Assembly (NCBI GenBank): GCA_001871475.1
Contig: MNVE01000002.1
Coordinates: forward strand, 62,001-126,000
Reading direction: 5' to 3'
From: Candidatus Micrarchaeota archaeon CG1_02_47_40
Lineage (GTDB): Archaea; Micrarchaeota; Micrarchaeia; Anstonellales; CG1-02-47-40
Length of the DNA stretch: 64,000 nucleotides
In this document: positions 15,924 through 24,325 of the stretch, piece by piece
How positions within the stretch are numbered: the stretch's first letter is position 1
Layout of the letters: each line of letters starts with the position of its first letter
Program-made: the position numbers and the translations under genes
Notes under the pieces: model-generated
Told to the model about the DNA's origin: nothing
Databases searched by the model: none
What the model saw: only the letters and a program-made list of their open reading frames with translations

Positions 15924-16919
15924 TCAACGCGATTTGGGCACTTCCTTCTCATCATAAATCTCTCCCAATATCTCCTCAAGCAAATCCTCAAGCGTCACAA
16001 GCCCGCAAACGGAGTTTTTCCCGTCAAGCACGATTGCCAGGTGCACGTGCCTCCGCTGAAAATGCCTGAAAAGGTCATCAAGCATTACATCGCTTCGCAC
16101 GAAAAGCGGCTTTTGCGCAATCTCCGAAAGCTTTTTCTCCGCACTTCCAGCCCCGAATTCGTTGAGCAGGTCCTTTGTGTGCACCACCCCGCTTATCCTG
16201 CCTCTCCTTGAGAAAACAGGGATGCGCGAGTGGGAGTTTTTTGAAACTGCTTTGGCCGCCTCAAAAACGCTCATGCTCTCGGGAAGGGAGAAAATATTCT
16301 GCTTTTGCACCATCACCCCGCTCACCTTAATATCATTGAATTTCAATATCCTCTCAAAATACTCGCGCTCTGCAGGCTCAAGCACCGCCTCATCCACCCC
16401 GATTTCAAACATCGCGCGGAGGTATTCTTCCGTTATTACCGGCGACTCCCTTTTTGCTCCAAGGAGCCGCATGAGAAAATTTGTTATCATTTCAAAGAAT
16501 ATTATAAGAGGGAGCATGAGCAGTATAAGGATTTCAAGAGGCGCCGCCACAAGGGGGGCAATCTCCTGCGCATATCTGCTTGCGATGTTTTTCGGGGTTA
16601 TCTCTCCGAACACAAGCAGTATGAAGGTAGTCGCGCCCGCAGCCAATCCTACTCCCGTCTCCCCAAAAATGCCCATCGCAATGTAGGTGGCAATTGCCGC
16701 GGCAGTGATATTCACCACATTATTTCCGATAAGAATTGCGGTAATGAGCCGCGGCTGTTTTTTCTTGAGACGGTAAACTGCTTCCGCCCCCCGCACGCCT
16801 CTTTTCATCATCGCCTTTATGCGCAGGCGCGAAAGCGAAACGAACACCACCTCAACTCCGGAGAAGAATGCGGAAAGGCATAAGAGAACGGCAAAGAGCG
16901 CGAAATAAACATGGTGCAT
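15924..16919 (-). CDS. DUF21/CBS membrane protein (CNNM/CorC-like)
   Basis: 331 residues. Residues 1-170 form the DUF21 transmembrane domain with the conserved pattern LSAFFSGVEVVFVSLSRLR and ILIGNNVVNI. Two CBS domains follow (about 195-315; ISGVVHTKDLLNEF and VCGLVTLEDLLEEILGEI). The short C-terminus lacks the extra CorC_HlyC domain. The family is linked to Mg2+ or other divalent cation transport in several organisms; earlier names include hemolysin C-like. It starts 1 bp after the ThyX-like gene's stop on the same strand, suggesting co-transcription. Confidence 0.9.
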   Translation of the reverse strand: MHHVYFALFAVLLCLSAFFSGVEVVFVSLSRLRIKAMMKRGVRGAEAVYRLKKKQPRLITAILIGNNVVNITAAAIATYIAMGIFGETGVGLAAGATTFILLVFGEITPKNIASRYAQEIAPLVAAPLEILILLMLPLIIFFEMITNFLMRLLGAKRESPVITEEYLRAMFEIGVDEAVLEPAEREYFERILKFNDIKVSGVMVQKQNIFSLPESMSVFEAAKAVSKNSHSRIPVFSRRGRISGVVHTKDLLNEFGAGSAEKKLSEIAQKPLFVRSDVMLDDLFRHFQRRHVHLAIVLDGKNSVCGLVTLEDLLEEILGEIYDEKEVPKSR

Positions 16920-16920
16920 A

Positions 16921-18567
16921 TTAATCAGACCTTCCTGCTTTTTGCATCTTATCCATCCTTTTGTCTATCCTCTTCTCGCTTTCCAGCCTCTCAAGCGAAT
17001 ACTCTCCCTTCATATCCACAAAATTCATGTGCTCTGCAAAATACGGGTGAACCTCCTTTATCCTCAAATAAATCTCCTGCGCAATTTTCCTATAATCCCG
17101 GTGCCCCTGTGCCATGCTCCTTAACTCGCAGAAGTGAACCGCCTCGCGCAAATTCATTTTTATATACCATTGCATTTTGCATCCCATAGGTACAACATAC
17201 TGCGCTTCACGTGGAATTTTTTTCTGCATTTTCTTGTAAAGAACATCTGCGGCAAGGACAGCTTTGTGCACATTATCGCCTGCATTTATCTCAACAAGTT
17301 CCTTTGGCATTTCAAACCCGTGTTCAGTTGTAAGCAGCTGCCTCTCCTGCGTGAGTATTCTGTGCCTGTGCAAATCACGGTACATGCCGAAATTCCCGCA
17401 GATGCAAAAAGTATACTCCACATTCTCAAATGCCCTTCCGGGCTTGTGCCTCCTGTTCTTTCTCTCTCCAACATACGCATCAATCAAAGCAATCTTCGCC
17501 TCCCTTCCCATCCCCTTTACTTTCTCCTTTATCTCTTTCAGAGGGCAGTGAAGGTGCGGGAACAATATGGTGCAAACCACCTTCTCAAGTGCGTTTTCAT
17601 CATACTCAACAAGAACAACGGGCTCGCTTTGGGTTTTTACCGTGCCAATTCCAATTTCTTCTGCAATCCTGCATGCCTCTTCTCCGACTTTCCTCTCCCT
17701 CCCCTTCAGATACTCCTGATTCAGCGCCCCATATTTGTCATTCGCCCTTTTCACAAAAGAGGGAATGACTTTTGAAAGCTCCCCCTGCATTTTTCCCGCA
17801 ATTTCGCGCATCTCCCCAAGTTCGCTTGCATACCCCTTCATTATCAAATACTCAAATGCCCTCCCATTCCCGTACATTCCCGTATTCGTAAGCGTGGAAG
17901 CAGGCAAGAGGCAGCGCAGAATATCGCAGGTTTTCGCGCGTATTGTGGCTGAATAAGCCCTCTCGGAAACTCCGTCTTCCTGTGGGTTTTTCTCCATCAC
18001 ATATTTTTTCACCGGTTCCATAAGCGAGCAGTAAGTTTCAAAGAGCAGATTGCACGCATTCAAATATTCCTTTGCAAATTCCGACTGCATGATTTTCGGC
18101 TCGCGGCAGTATCTGTATTCCCCCTTCTCATTTTTTTCATTGAAATAAACATACCTTGTTGATTTCTCAAGCGGTGAAATTCCTATGCGCGCATCCTGCA
18201 AAAATTTAGTCGCTACATTTGAAATGTTCTCGCAGGCAATGTGCGCCCCTCCCAATTCCGCAACCGAATCATCTCCGAAACCAACAAGCACCCTTTCATA
18301 AAATTCTTCAGCTTTTCTTGTTGCGATGATTTGCTTTTCCCCCTGCTTATCCGAATATGCGACGATATCGGCAAATCCCGTTTCCTTGTCATTTATGAAT
18401 TCATCAAGAAGCACCCTCCTCAATGATTTTGTTGAACGGCTGTACCTTGAGAAAAGCGCTCCCGCCACCACCTGCGGCAAATTAATTAAGGCGAAAATAT
18501 CGCTATTTGTATTGGTGACAAAGCGCGAAAGCACCTTCTCTTCTTCAGTTGTGAAATTTTCAGCCAT
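16921..18567 (-). CDS. Double-domain ThyX-like flavin thymidylate synthase family protein
   Basis: 548 residues from the ATG at 18567 (a TTG 3 codons upstream is also open). Two ThyX-like halves are visible. The N-terminal half has FGDDSVAELGGAHIACENIS and LQDARIGISPLEKSTRY, where the usual RHR is degenerate (ARI). The C-terminal half has the intact YRDLHRHRILTQERQLLT, resembling the FAD/dUMP-binding RHRxxSxxxxS motif with Thr/Glu changes. Canonical ThyX is about 220-250 aa, so this is a duplication-fusion known from several archaea. Whether it makes dTMP is uncertain because the serine-rich part of the motif is altered. Confidence 0.8.
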   Translation of the reverse strand: MAENFTTEEEKVLSRFVTNTNSDIFALINLPQVVAGALFSRYSRSTKSLRRVLLDEFINDKETGFADIVAYSDKQGEKQIIATRKAEEFYERVLVGFGDDSVAELGGAHIACENISNVATKFLQDARIGISPLEKSTRYVYFNEKNEKGEYRYCREPKIMQSEFAKEYLNACNLLFETYCSLMEPVKKYVMEKNPQEDGVSERAYSATIRAKTCDILRCLLPASTLTNTGMYGNGRAFEYLIMKGYASELGEMREIAGKMQGELSKVIPSFVKRANDKYGALNQEYLKGRERKVGEEACRIAEEIGIGTVKTQSEPVVLVEYDENALEKVVCTILFPHLHCPLKEIKEKVKGMGREAKIALIDAYVGERKNRRHKPGRAFENVEYTFCICGNFGMYRDLHRHRILTQERQLLTTEHGFEMPKELVEINAGDNVHKAVLAADVLYKKMQKKIPREAQYVVPMGCKMQWYIKMNLREAVHFCELRSMAQGHRDYRKIAQEIYLRIKEVHPYFAEHMNFVDMKGEYSLERLESEKRIDKRMDKMQKAGRSD

Positions 18568-18701
18568 TATTCTCAACTATCCCTTATTCCATTTACTGAA
18601 TCGTTTTCCAAGCATCATCTTCACTTTCCAATCACTTTCACTGAAAGATTGGAGGGGCGGATGTTTAAAAGATTTGTTTGAAGAATCTTTGCGGGGTATA
18701 C

Positions 18702-19295
18702 ATGCCTCAGGAAGAAAAAAGCCAAAAAACAGCCATACGGCAGACAGAACCCACGATAGAAACTAGGGACATAAGCATAGCCATTGACAACTACGATGAC
18801 ATCTTCTCCGATTTTGACCCCCGCCCCTATTCAAGCCGCCAGATTTCAGAGGACTTTTTGCGGGAAATAGAAAGAAGGAAACTTGAAGGGGAAAAGGGCG
18901 AGTTTGAGATAAGGTTTTACATAAAAAAGGAAAGACGGAAGGAGGCTACTGAAGAGCAGATTACAAAAAGGCTCCAGTCCTATTTCCGCTGGAAACTCAA
19001 GGAATTGAAGAAAGAAGGGGGCAAGGCAAAAAGCAACGGAATAAGGCTTGTGGGGGCGGGGCTTGCAGTGATGCTCGTGCAGGCTTACTTTGTTGAATTT
19101 AAGATTTACGAGCCAGCATCACCCCTGCTTGACGTTCTTTTCGTTCCATTTGCGTGGTTTGCAGTTTGGATGGGGCTTGAGAAGCTGTTTTGGGGAATGG
19201 GCGAGGCAGAAAAGGAAGCAGAGCCTGCCTCAAAACTTTCGCGGGCAAAATACATTTTCATTTCCGAAGAAGAAAACATTCCAAAAGGGGCATAA
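18702..19295 (+). CDS. Membrane protein with basic helical cytoplasmic domain
   Basis: 197 residues from the ATG at 18702; a TATA-like tttaaaag lies about 30-38 bp upstream. Residues 1-115 are hydrophilic, with a Lys/Glu-rich helical segment (EIRFYIKKERRKEATEEQ). Two hydrophobic helices follow (about 120-137 and 148-168: PLLDVLFVPFAWFAVWMGLEKLFWG), then a polar C-terminus. No known family is recognised. The stop is 3 bp before the TauE-like exporter start, so the two are probably one transcription unit and may be functionally linked. Confidence 0.7.
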   Translation: MPQEEKSQKTAIRQTEPTIETRDISIAIDNYDDIFSDFDPRPYSSRQISEDFLREIERRKLEGEKGEFEIRFYIKKERRKEATEEQITKRLQSYFRWKLKELKKEGGKAKSNGIRLVGAGLAVMLVQAYFVEFKIYEPASPLLDVLFVPFAWFAVWMGLEKLFWGMGEAEKEAEPASKLSRAKYIFISEEENIPKGA

Positions 19296-19298
19296 CGA

Positions 19299-20081
19299 AT
19301 GGAGCTGCTTTTTTCCATCATCCCTTTTCTCATAGGTTTTCTTGCGGGAATCACCGGCGCAATATTCGGAATAGGCGGGGCTGTGCTGTCAATCCCCCTC
19401 TTTCGCACACTTCTTGGGATGGAGGGGCACGCAGCAATCGCCACGGCGCTTCCCTTAGTCTTTCCTACTGCAATTTCCGCCGGCCATTCCTACCTAAAGC
19501 AAAATCTCCTCAAGAAAAAAACCATCCTCCTCTGCGCGCTTGCCGGCTCCATTTTTTCCATCTTCGGCGCATTTCTGACAGGCTTTTTTGACGGTGGCTT
19601 TCTCATGATTGGAGTTGGCGTGATACTTCTGGCGATTGCGTTCATGTTGCACAGAGATGCAAAAGTGCCCCTGAAGGAAGAATGCATTTCAATGAATGAA
19701 AAAGCCATCCGCACTTCCGCCATAGGCGCCGTCTGCGGCTTTGCCTCCGGCTTCTTCGGCATAGGCGGCGGGTCCATTCTCGTTCCGCTTCTTCTGAAAA
19801 TAAGGGCAATCCCGATAAAGAAGGCGATTCCCTGCTCGCTGGCGATAATTGCAATATACGCAATTCCCGGCTCAATCACGCATTATCTGCTCGGCAACTT
19901 GAAGCTTGAAATATTCCTTCCGGCGGCGCTCGGCGCATTAATAGGTGCGCAGATAGGTGCAAGAATAAACGTCGGAATGGAAGAGGAAAGAATGAGAAAA
20001 TTGTTTGCGCTTCTGCTGATTTTGCTGGGCGTTCTGCTTATCGGAAACGAACTGACTTACTTCTTTTTTACCCCAACCTGA
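19299..20081 (+). CDS. TauE/SafE-family sulfite/anion exporter-like permease
   Basis: 260 residues with about seven to eight hydrophobic helices. Two internally repeated motifs, [22 protein letters not shown] (near residue 13) and a second copy [19 protein letters not shown] (near 147), are the hallmark of the TauE/SafE (DUF81) family, built from a tandem duplication. Family members export sulfite, sulfoacetate or related anions, but many are uncharacterised. The gene is coupled to the upstream membrane protein and its last 25 bases overlap the convergent gpmA gene. Confidence 0.88.
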   Translation: MELLFSIIPFLIGFLAGITGAIFGIGGAVLSIPLFRTLLGMEGHAAIATALPLVFPTAISAGHSYLKQNLLKKKTILLCALAGSIFSIFGAFLTGFFDGGFLMIGVGVILLAIAFMLHRDAKVPLKEECISMNEKAIRTSAIGAVCGFASGFFGIGGGSILVPLLLKIRAIPIKKAIPCSLAIIAIYAIPGSITHYLLGNLKLEIFLPAALGALIGAQIGARINVGMEEERMRKLFALLLILLGVLLIGNELTYFFFTPT

Positions 20082-20806
20082 TTCTTCACTTTTTCTATTG
20101 CTTTTTTTATCTCTGCCGCATTCCCCAAATAATAATGCCTAATCGGCTTCAAATTTCCATCCAGCTCATACACAAGCGGCATTCCCGTAGGTATATTCAC
20201 ATTCACAATCTCCTCATCCGAAATCCCATCCAAATACTTTACAAGCGCCCTTATGCTGTTCCCGTGCGCGCAAATAAGCACTCTCTTCCCTCCTTTTATG
20301 GCAGGCGCAATCTCCTCCTTCCAGTAAGGAAGCACTCTTGCAAAAACATCTTTGAGGCATTCACTTGCCGGCAGTTCCTTCTCCCCCAATTCCGCGTACC
20401 TCGCCTCTTTCTTCTGCTTTTTCCACTCTTTCTGGCTCACAGCAGGAGGCCGCACCGCATAACTTCTCCTCCATGCCTTTACTTTCCCTTCCCCGAACTT
20501 TTTCACCATCTCCCCCTTATCCATCCCCTGCAATGCGCCGTAATGCCGCTCATTCAATCTCCAGGAGTAATCAACCGGCAAATGCAGTTTCATCTTCTCA
20601 AGCAGAATCCATAAAGTCCTGACCGCCCGTTTCAGCACAGAAGTGTAGGCAATGTCAAAAGAATACCCTTTCTTCTTCAGAATCAGTGCGGCTTTTTTTG
20701 CCTCCGCAATTCCCCCCGCGCTCAAATCAACATCTACCCAGCCCGTAAACCTGTTCTCCTTATTCCAAATGCTTTCCCCGTGCCGAAGCAGTACGAGCTT
20801 AATCAT
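20057..20806 (-). CDS. gpmA: 2,3-bisphosphoglycerate-dependent phosphoglycerate mutase
   Basis: Interconverts 3- and 2-phosphoglycerate in glycolysis/gluconeogenesis. Histidine-phosphatase fold: [18 protein letters not shown] at residues 6-23 (phospho-acceptor His9), [10 protein letters not shown] near 85, and [10 protein letters not shown] near 184. 249 aa is the normal GpmA length. The ATG at 20806 is chosen because homology begins immediately; the longer frame is rejected. Most archaea use the cofactor-independent enzyme, so a bacterial-type GpmA suggests lateral acquisition (inference). Enolase, the next glycolytic step, is at 44541-45782. Confidence 0.93.
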   Translation of the reverse strand: MIKLVLLRHGESIWNKENRFTGWVDVDLSAGGIAEAKKAALILKKKGYSFDIAYTSVLKRAVRTLWILLEKMKLHLPVDYSWRLNERHYGALQGMDKGEMVKKFGEGKVKAWRRSYAVRPPAVSQKEWKKQKKEARYAELGEKELPASECLKDVFARVLPYWKEEIAPAIKGGKRVLICAHGNSIRALVKYLDGISDEEIVNVNIPTGMPLVYELDGNLKPIRHYYLGNAAEIKKAIEKVKNQVGVKKK

Positions 20807-20881
20807 GCATTCAGATTCCCACTGACAATTTATTAAATTATGCAAAACTTCTCCCGCAAAGTGCTTGCGCTAATCATATGT

Positions 20882-20922
20882 AAAAAAGAAAAAAAAGAGA
20901 CCTGCAAGGGTACTCCTTGCAG
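20882..20922 (-). terminator. Hairpin plus T-run after the RRM gene
   Basis: CTGCAAGG (20902-20909) pairs with CCTTGCAG (20915-20922) around a 5-nt loop. Read on the minus strand it is followed by a long pyrimidine/T-rich tract (complement of 20882-20900). It is about 45 bp beyond the stop of the RRM gene, so it is well placed to end that transcript. Confidence 0.7.
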
Positions 20923-20967
20923 AAAGTTTTTCGAAGTTTCCGTCAGAGAGAAACAATAAGCAGGTTC

Positions 20968-21321
20968 TTAAAAGCGCCCGCGTCCACCGCCGAAGCGCCC
21001 TCCTCCTCTTCCTTCTCCGCCGCCGAAGTGTCCTCCTCCGCCTCTTCCGCCTTCCCTTCTTCCGCCGCCGCTCTCAGGTGGCCTCGCCTCATTCACGGTG
21101 AGCTTTCTTCCGTCAATCTCCTTGCCGTTCATGTCAGCTATTGCCTTGTCTGCGCCCTCAGCGTCCGCGAAGGTGACAAAACCAAAGCCCCTTGAGCGGC
21201 CGGTTTCCCTATCGCTGACTACGCGCGCGTCGGTTATCTCCCCAAACGAGGAGAACATTTCTCTTAGCTTCCCGTCATCTATATTATATGACAGGTTTCC
21301 GATATACAGTTTCTTTTCCAA
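20968..21321 (-). CDS. RRM RNA-binding protein with Gly/Arg-rich tail
   Basis: 117 residues. A single RNA recognition motif shows RNP2 KLYIGNL (4-10) and RNP1 RGFGFVTF (44-51) with aromatic residues in the RNA-contact positions. Residues 82-117 are an RGG-type Gly/Arg/Phe-rich tail. This is the layout of cyanobacterial and plant glycine-rich RNA-binding proteins, which are often cold-induced, and it is uncommon in archaea. The start codon is TTG (21321). The 5' leader holds a perfect 8-bp hairpin. A terminator follows the gene. Likely role: RNA chaperone; transfer from bacteria is inference. Confidence 0.92.
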   Translation of the reverse strand: MEKKLYIGNLSYNIDDGKLREMFSSFGEITDARVVSDRETGRSRGFGFVTFADAEGADKAIADMNGKEIDGRKLTVNEARPPESGGGRREGGRGGGGHFGGGEGRGGGRFGGGRGRF

Positions 21322-21339
21322 GTCATCAACTCTTTTTGC

Positions 21340-21365
21340 GCTTTAGCCATTCTGTTAGCTAAAGC
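21340..21365 (-). promoter_or_regulatory. 5' leader hairpin of the RRM gene
   Basis: GCTTTAGC (21340-21347) pairs exactly with GCTAAAGC (21358-21365), loop 10 nt. A TATA-like TTTAAATAC on the minus strand overlaps the pncB stop (about 21393-21400), so transcription should start near 21372 and the hairpin would sit in the untranslated leader 18 bases upstream of the TTG start. It could serve autoregulation or cold response. Confidence 0.5.
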
Positions 21366-21396
21366 CTAGTGCCTCTCTTTATGTCTCAATAAGTAT

Positions 21397-22716
21397 TTAA
21401 ACCTGTGCAAGCAGACCCTCACTCAAATCAACAGGGTATTTTGAGGGATTTTTTATTTTTCTAACTTCCACAGGAAGCTTTCCAATCTCCTCCTTGCACA
21501 TTTTTCTTATCTCTTCAATACCTGGAATTTTCCAAGTTATTCTTCCTTCCCTCATCATCTGCACAAGCAGTTTTCTTCCCCCTATCCCTTCCCCTTCCAT
21601 CCCTATAACATCCCGCACATACGCTCCCCCCTCTTCAAGCCTAAATATTTGCTTTTTGCCTGGCAGAGTCGTCTTTCCGGCACTCATCTTCCTCCTCCCC
21701 TTTCCCTCATACTCGCACAGCTTGTAATTCATATCAAGGCAAGGCGCATCAGCAGAAACATCCATAGCAGTGCCTACCCCAAAACTGTCAATAGGCGCAA
21801 TCGCCCATGCCAGCTTCTCCACCTCATACTCGTCCAGCCCCCCGCTTGCAATTATTTTTACATACTTCAAACCTTCTTCATCAAAAATCCCCCTGACCTT
21901 CCTGCTCAATTTCGCAAGGTTTCCGCTGTCAATCCTAACCGCCCCAAGCTTCTTTCCTTCCTTTTCCATTTCACGCGCAACTTTTACTGCGTTTACTGCC
22001 CCCCTAATTGTATCATAAGTATCAATGAGAAAAACGCATCCGCTTCCATAATTTCTTGCAATCGCCCGAAACGCGTCCATTTCACTTTCATATGCAAGTA
22101 TGAATGAGTGTGCAACAGTTCCCATAATGGGAATTCTATACTCCTTTCCTGCCAGAACATTTGAAGTGCCCGCGCACCCCCCTATATAAGAGGCGCGCGA
22201 GGCTTTCAATCCCGCATCCATCCCCTGCGCCCTCCTCAAGCCAAAATCGCAAACAGGCTTTTCCTTTGCAGCCATGCACACCCGTGCGGCTTTCGTGGCA
22301 ATCATCGTCTGAAAAGAGACGCAGTTCAAAAGAAAGCTTTCCAAAATCTGCGCCTGCACAAGCGGAGCGCTTATCCTTATGAGCGGCTCCTTCTCAAAAA
22401 CGCACGTCCCTTCCGGAACTGCGGACACCTCGCCGGAAAACCTGAAATTTTCCAAATATCCCAAAAATCCATTGCTGAATTTTCCGCTTTCCCTCAAATA
22501 CGCAATTTCTTCCTTTCCAAACCTCAACCCTTCTATATACGATAACGCATCATAAATTCCGCACGCAACAAGAAAACCACGGTTTTTCGGGAGGCTTCTT
22601 GCAAACAAGTCAAAAACGGCAATTCCATTCTTTCCCTCCCTAAAGTAGGCGTCAGCCATGGTAAGCTCGTACAAATCAACAAGAAGGGAAACGTTTTCCT
22701 TATTAACAAATCGCAT
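21397..22716 (-). CDS. pncB: Nicotinate phosphoribosyltransferase
   Basis: Makes nicotinate mononucleotide from nicotinate and PRPP in NAD salvage. 439 residues. Visible family features: N-terminal DLYELTMADAYF; FGLRRAQGMDAG near residue 157 with substrate-binding residues; GTVAHSFILAYE with the autophosphorylated His region near 200; VRIDSGNLAKLSRKVR and IIASGGLDEYEVEKL, typical of the type II phosphoribosyltransferase barrel. Length suits the archaeal/Gram-positive branch. The start overlaps nothing. The 3' end coincides with the promoter of the RRM gene. Confidence 0.93.
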   Translation of the reverse strand: MRFVNKENVSLLVDLYELTMADAYFREGKNGIAVFDLFARSLPKNRGFLVACGIYDALSYIEGLRFGKEEIAYLRESGKFSNGFLGYLENFRFSGEVSAVPEGTCVFEKEPLIRISAPLVQAQILESFLLNCVSFQTMIATKAARVCMAAKEKPVCDFGLRRAQGMDAGLKASRASYIGGCAGTSNVLAGKEYRIPIMGTVAHSFILAYESEMDAFRAIARNYGSGCVFLIDTYDTIRGAVNAVKVAREMEKEGKKLGAVRIDSGNLAKLSRKVRGIFDEEGLKYVKIIASGGLDEYEVEKLAWAIAPIDSFGVGTAMDVSADAPCLDMNYKLCEYEGKGRRKMSAGKTTLPGKKQIFRLEEGGAYVRDVIGMEGEGIGGRKLLVQMMREGRITWKIPGIEEIRKMCKEEIGKLPVEVRKIKNPSKYPVDLSEGLLAQV

Positions 22717-22740
22717 TTTTACAACTCACTTGCATTATTA

Positions 22741-22860
22741 TTTTCCATTAGCTTCCCCTTACCATCTCAACTCTTTTCTCTACCATCTCTCCAACATCAA
22801 CTTTTCTCTCTACTCTCTCCAACTTCAATTCTTCCTCTTCTCTTCCTCTTACCATCTTTC
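22741..22860. repeat. Degenerate pyrimidine-rich repeats after the flavin reductase gene
   Basis: The + strand carries accatct-type units at about 22761, 22782, 22811 (diverged, tactctct) and 22851, separated by irregular spacers rich in C and T. The last lies at the 3' end of the gene ending at 22849, where accatct is the complement of its final Arg-Trp-stop codons. It looks like a decayed version of the 3'-end repeats at 5.2 and 12.6 kb. Confidence 0.45.
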
Positions 22861-23574
22861 ATTCTTTATTTTAGTATTCTCCACTCCCAGAGTTTCCAAC
22901 AAATCAATCATTCCCTCAACCATTTTTGCCGGGCCGCAGATATAATACTGCTTTCCGGAGAGATTCCCAAGAGTATCCCTTAGCATCTTCTCGTCAATCC
23001 TTCTCCTAAAGCATTCAACCCCAAGCGGGCAGGTTTCCCCGGTAATTGTCAGCGCCATCCGAAAGTTCCTGTTTTTTTCGGCAACCTTTCCCAATTCCTT
23101 CAAGAATATCAAGTGCTCCGGCTCGCGCGAACTGTAAAAAAGTGCCATCTTTTTTTGCGGCATCCTCTCGCTTGCCCAGCTTATCATGCTGAAAAACGGA
23201 GTAATTCCAACCCCGCCGGCAATGAACACCGCCTCTTCCTGCAAATTTTCCCCAAGGGTGAAATTGCCGTACGGGCCGGTAACGGTAACCGCATCCCCTT
23301 GCTTTTTTGCAAAAAGCATTTTCGTGAATTCAGCATGCAGTGCAACAGTGATGCGCACATGCCCCTTCTCGTTTGGAGAAGAAGAGATTGAATATGCCCT
23401 TTTCGCCACATTTCCCTCCCTGTCCTTTAGAAAAACAAGCACGAACTGCCCTGGGAGAAACTCAAAGATTTTCCCATCGCGCGGGGCAAGGTAGAAGCTC
23501 CTGACAGCAGGTGTTTCCTCCACTATTCTTTCTATTACAAACTCCTTTGCATTTACTGGAGGCACATAAATCAC
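22849..23574 (-). CDS. Ferredoxin/flavodoxin reductase-like FAD/NAD(P) oxidoreductase
   Basis: 241 residues of the FNR fold. RAYSISSSP (about 59-67) is the FAD-binding motif; VTGPYGNFTL follows; GGVGITPFFSMISWA (about 119-133) is the NAD(P)-binding site; YYICGPAKMVEGM near the end is the conserved CGP motif. No [2Fe-2S] domain is attached. It starts at an ATG overlapping the stop of the DUF1858 gene by 4 bases, so the two are translationally coupled. It may pass electrons between NAD(P)H and the neighbouring ferredoxin or superoxide reductase (inference). Confidence 0.88.
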   Translation of the reverse strand: MIYVPPVNAKEFVIERIVEETPAVRSFYLAPRDGKIFEFLPGQFVLVFLKDREGNVAKRAYSISSSPNEKGHVRITVALHAEFTKMLFAKKQGDAVTVTGPYGNFTLGENLQEEAVFIAGGVGITPFFSMISWASERMPQKKMALFYSSREPEHLIFLKELGKVAEKNRNFRMALTITGETCPLGVECFRRRIDEKMLRDTLGNLSGKQYYICGPAKMVEGMIDLLETLGVENTKIKNERW

Positions 23575-23993
23575 TTCTTTCTTTTAACCGCATTACTCGG
23601 TTTTACTTCCTTTTTCTTTCCAACTGCATTACTTGGCTTTCCTTTTCCACCCATTTCAACCGTCTTACTCTGCTTTTCTTTCCCCTTCCTTTCAGCCGCA
23701 TTACTCTGCTTTTCTTTCTTCTCCTTTTCAACTGCATCACTTAGCTTTCCTTTTTTTTTCCTTTCAACCGGCTTATCCCTCTTTCCTTCCTTCTCAACCG
23801 TTTCATTCAGTTTCTTTATCAGTTCACGCATTTTTCTCCTGTCCATTCCGTGCGCTCCTGCCCCTTCCCCGATTGTTTCGTATGCGGCAAACTGGCAGCC
23901 AAGGCATGCAAACCCGTGCTCGTAAAATACGGCAGCCACTTCCGGATGCCTTGCAAGCAGCTCCCCTATTTTCGTATTTTCCTCTACTTTCAT
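23571..23993 (-). CDS. DUF1858 protein with in-frame 12-residue tandem repeats
   Basis: 140 residues. Residues 1-65 form a DUF1858 domain (TKIGELLARHPEVAAVFYEHG followed by Cys-x2-Cys in ACLGC), a small family often found near hybrid-cluster or redox proteins. From about residue 75 to the end the sequence is a 12-residue repeat of the form KxSNAVExKKxx (GKLSDAVEKEKKE, KQSNAAERKGKE, KQSKTVEMGGKG, KPSNAVGKKKEV, KPSNAVKRKK), encoded by a 36-bp DNA repeat. It precedes and overlaps the flavin reductase gene (ATGA). The repeated basic tail is unusual for this family. Confidence 0.8.
   Translation of the reverse strand: MKVEENTKIGELLARHPEVAAVFYEHGFACLGCQFAAYETIGEGAGAHGMDRRKMRELIKKLNETVEKEGKRDKPVERKKKGKLSDAVEKEKKEKQSNAAERKGKEKQSKTVEMGGKGKPSNAVGKKKEVKPSNAVKRKK
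23577..23790. repeat. 36-bp coding tandem repeat at a gene 3' end
   Basis: About five diverged units of 36 bp encode the KxSNAVE-type repeats of the DUF1858 protein. The + strand shows repeated ctgcattac/cattactcggc and cttttctttc blocks. The repeat length is a multiple of three, so the frame is kept. Confidence 0.7.
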
Positions 23994-24028
23994 ATTATCT
24001 TCTTTGTCTCAACATTCGTTGTTTCAAT

Positions 24029-24259
24029 TCATATAATCTTTTTCTTTGCCTCAATATCAGTTATGTGTATGACATTCACAGGGCAGGAATCAGCAGCCTC
24101 CTTGTTGCACTTTAACTCCCCTTCCTCTATTTCCGCCTTTCCCTTATACTTTGACTTTCCGTCGCCAGCCATCTCCCAGAAAGCCGGGCATACTGCGCAG
24201 CACGCGCCGCATCCTATGCAGCTTTCCCTGTCGTGTTCCACCTTATATTTTTTAGCCAT
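24029..24259 (-). CDS. Single-cluster ferredoxin
   Basis: 76 residues, small acidic electron carrier. The cluster motif CIGCGACCAVCP is at about 15-26 and the distal CPVNVIHI near residue 59. The first, fourth and seventh positions of the motif (Cys15, Cys18, Cys21) plus the distal Cys fit one [4Fe-4S] cluster, as in Thermotoga and Pyrococcus ferredoxins; the remaining Cys of the motif may pair with another Cys. It lies upstream of the DUF1858/flavin reductase pair on the same strand, so an electron-transfer operon is plausible. Confidence 0.9.
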   Translation of the reverse strand: MAKKYKVEHDRESCIGCGACCAVCPAFWEMAGDGKSKYKGKAEIEEGELKCNKEAADSCPVNVIHITDIEAKKKII

Positions 24260-24325
24260 ATTTAATACACCGGCATCTCTTTGTGCGGCAAATCTTTAAA
24301 TTGGTTCTTTCCCCTCTTTAGGCTT

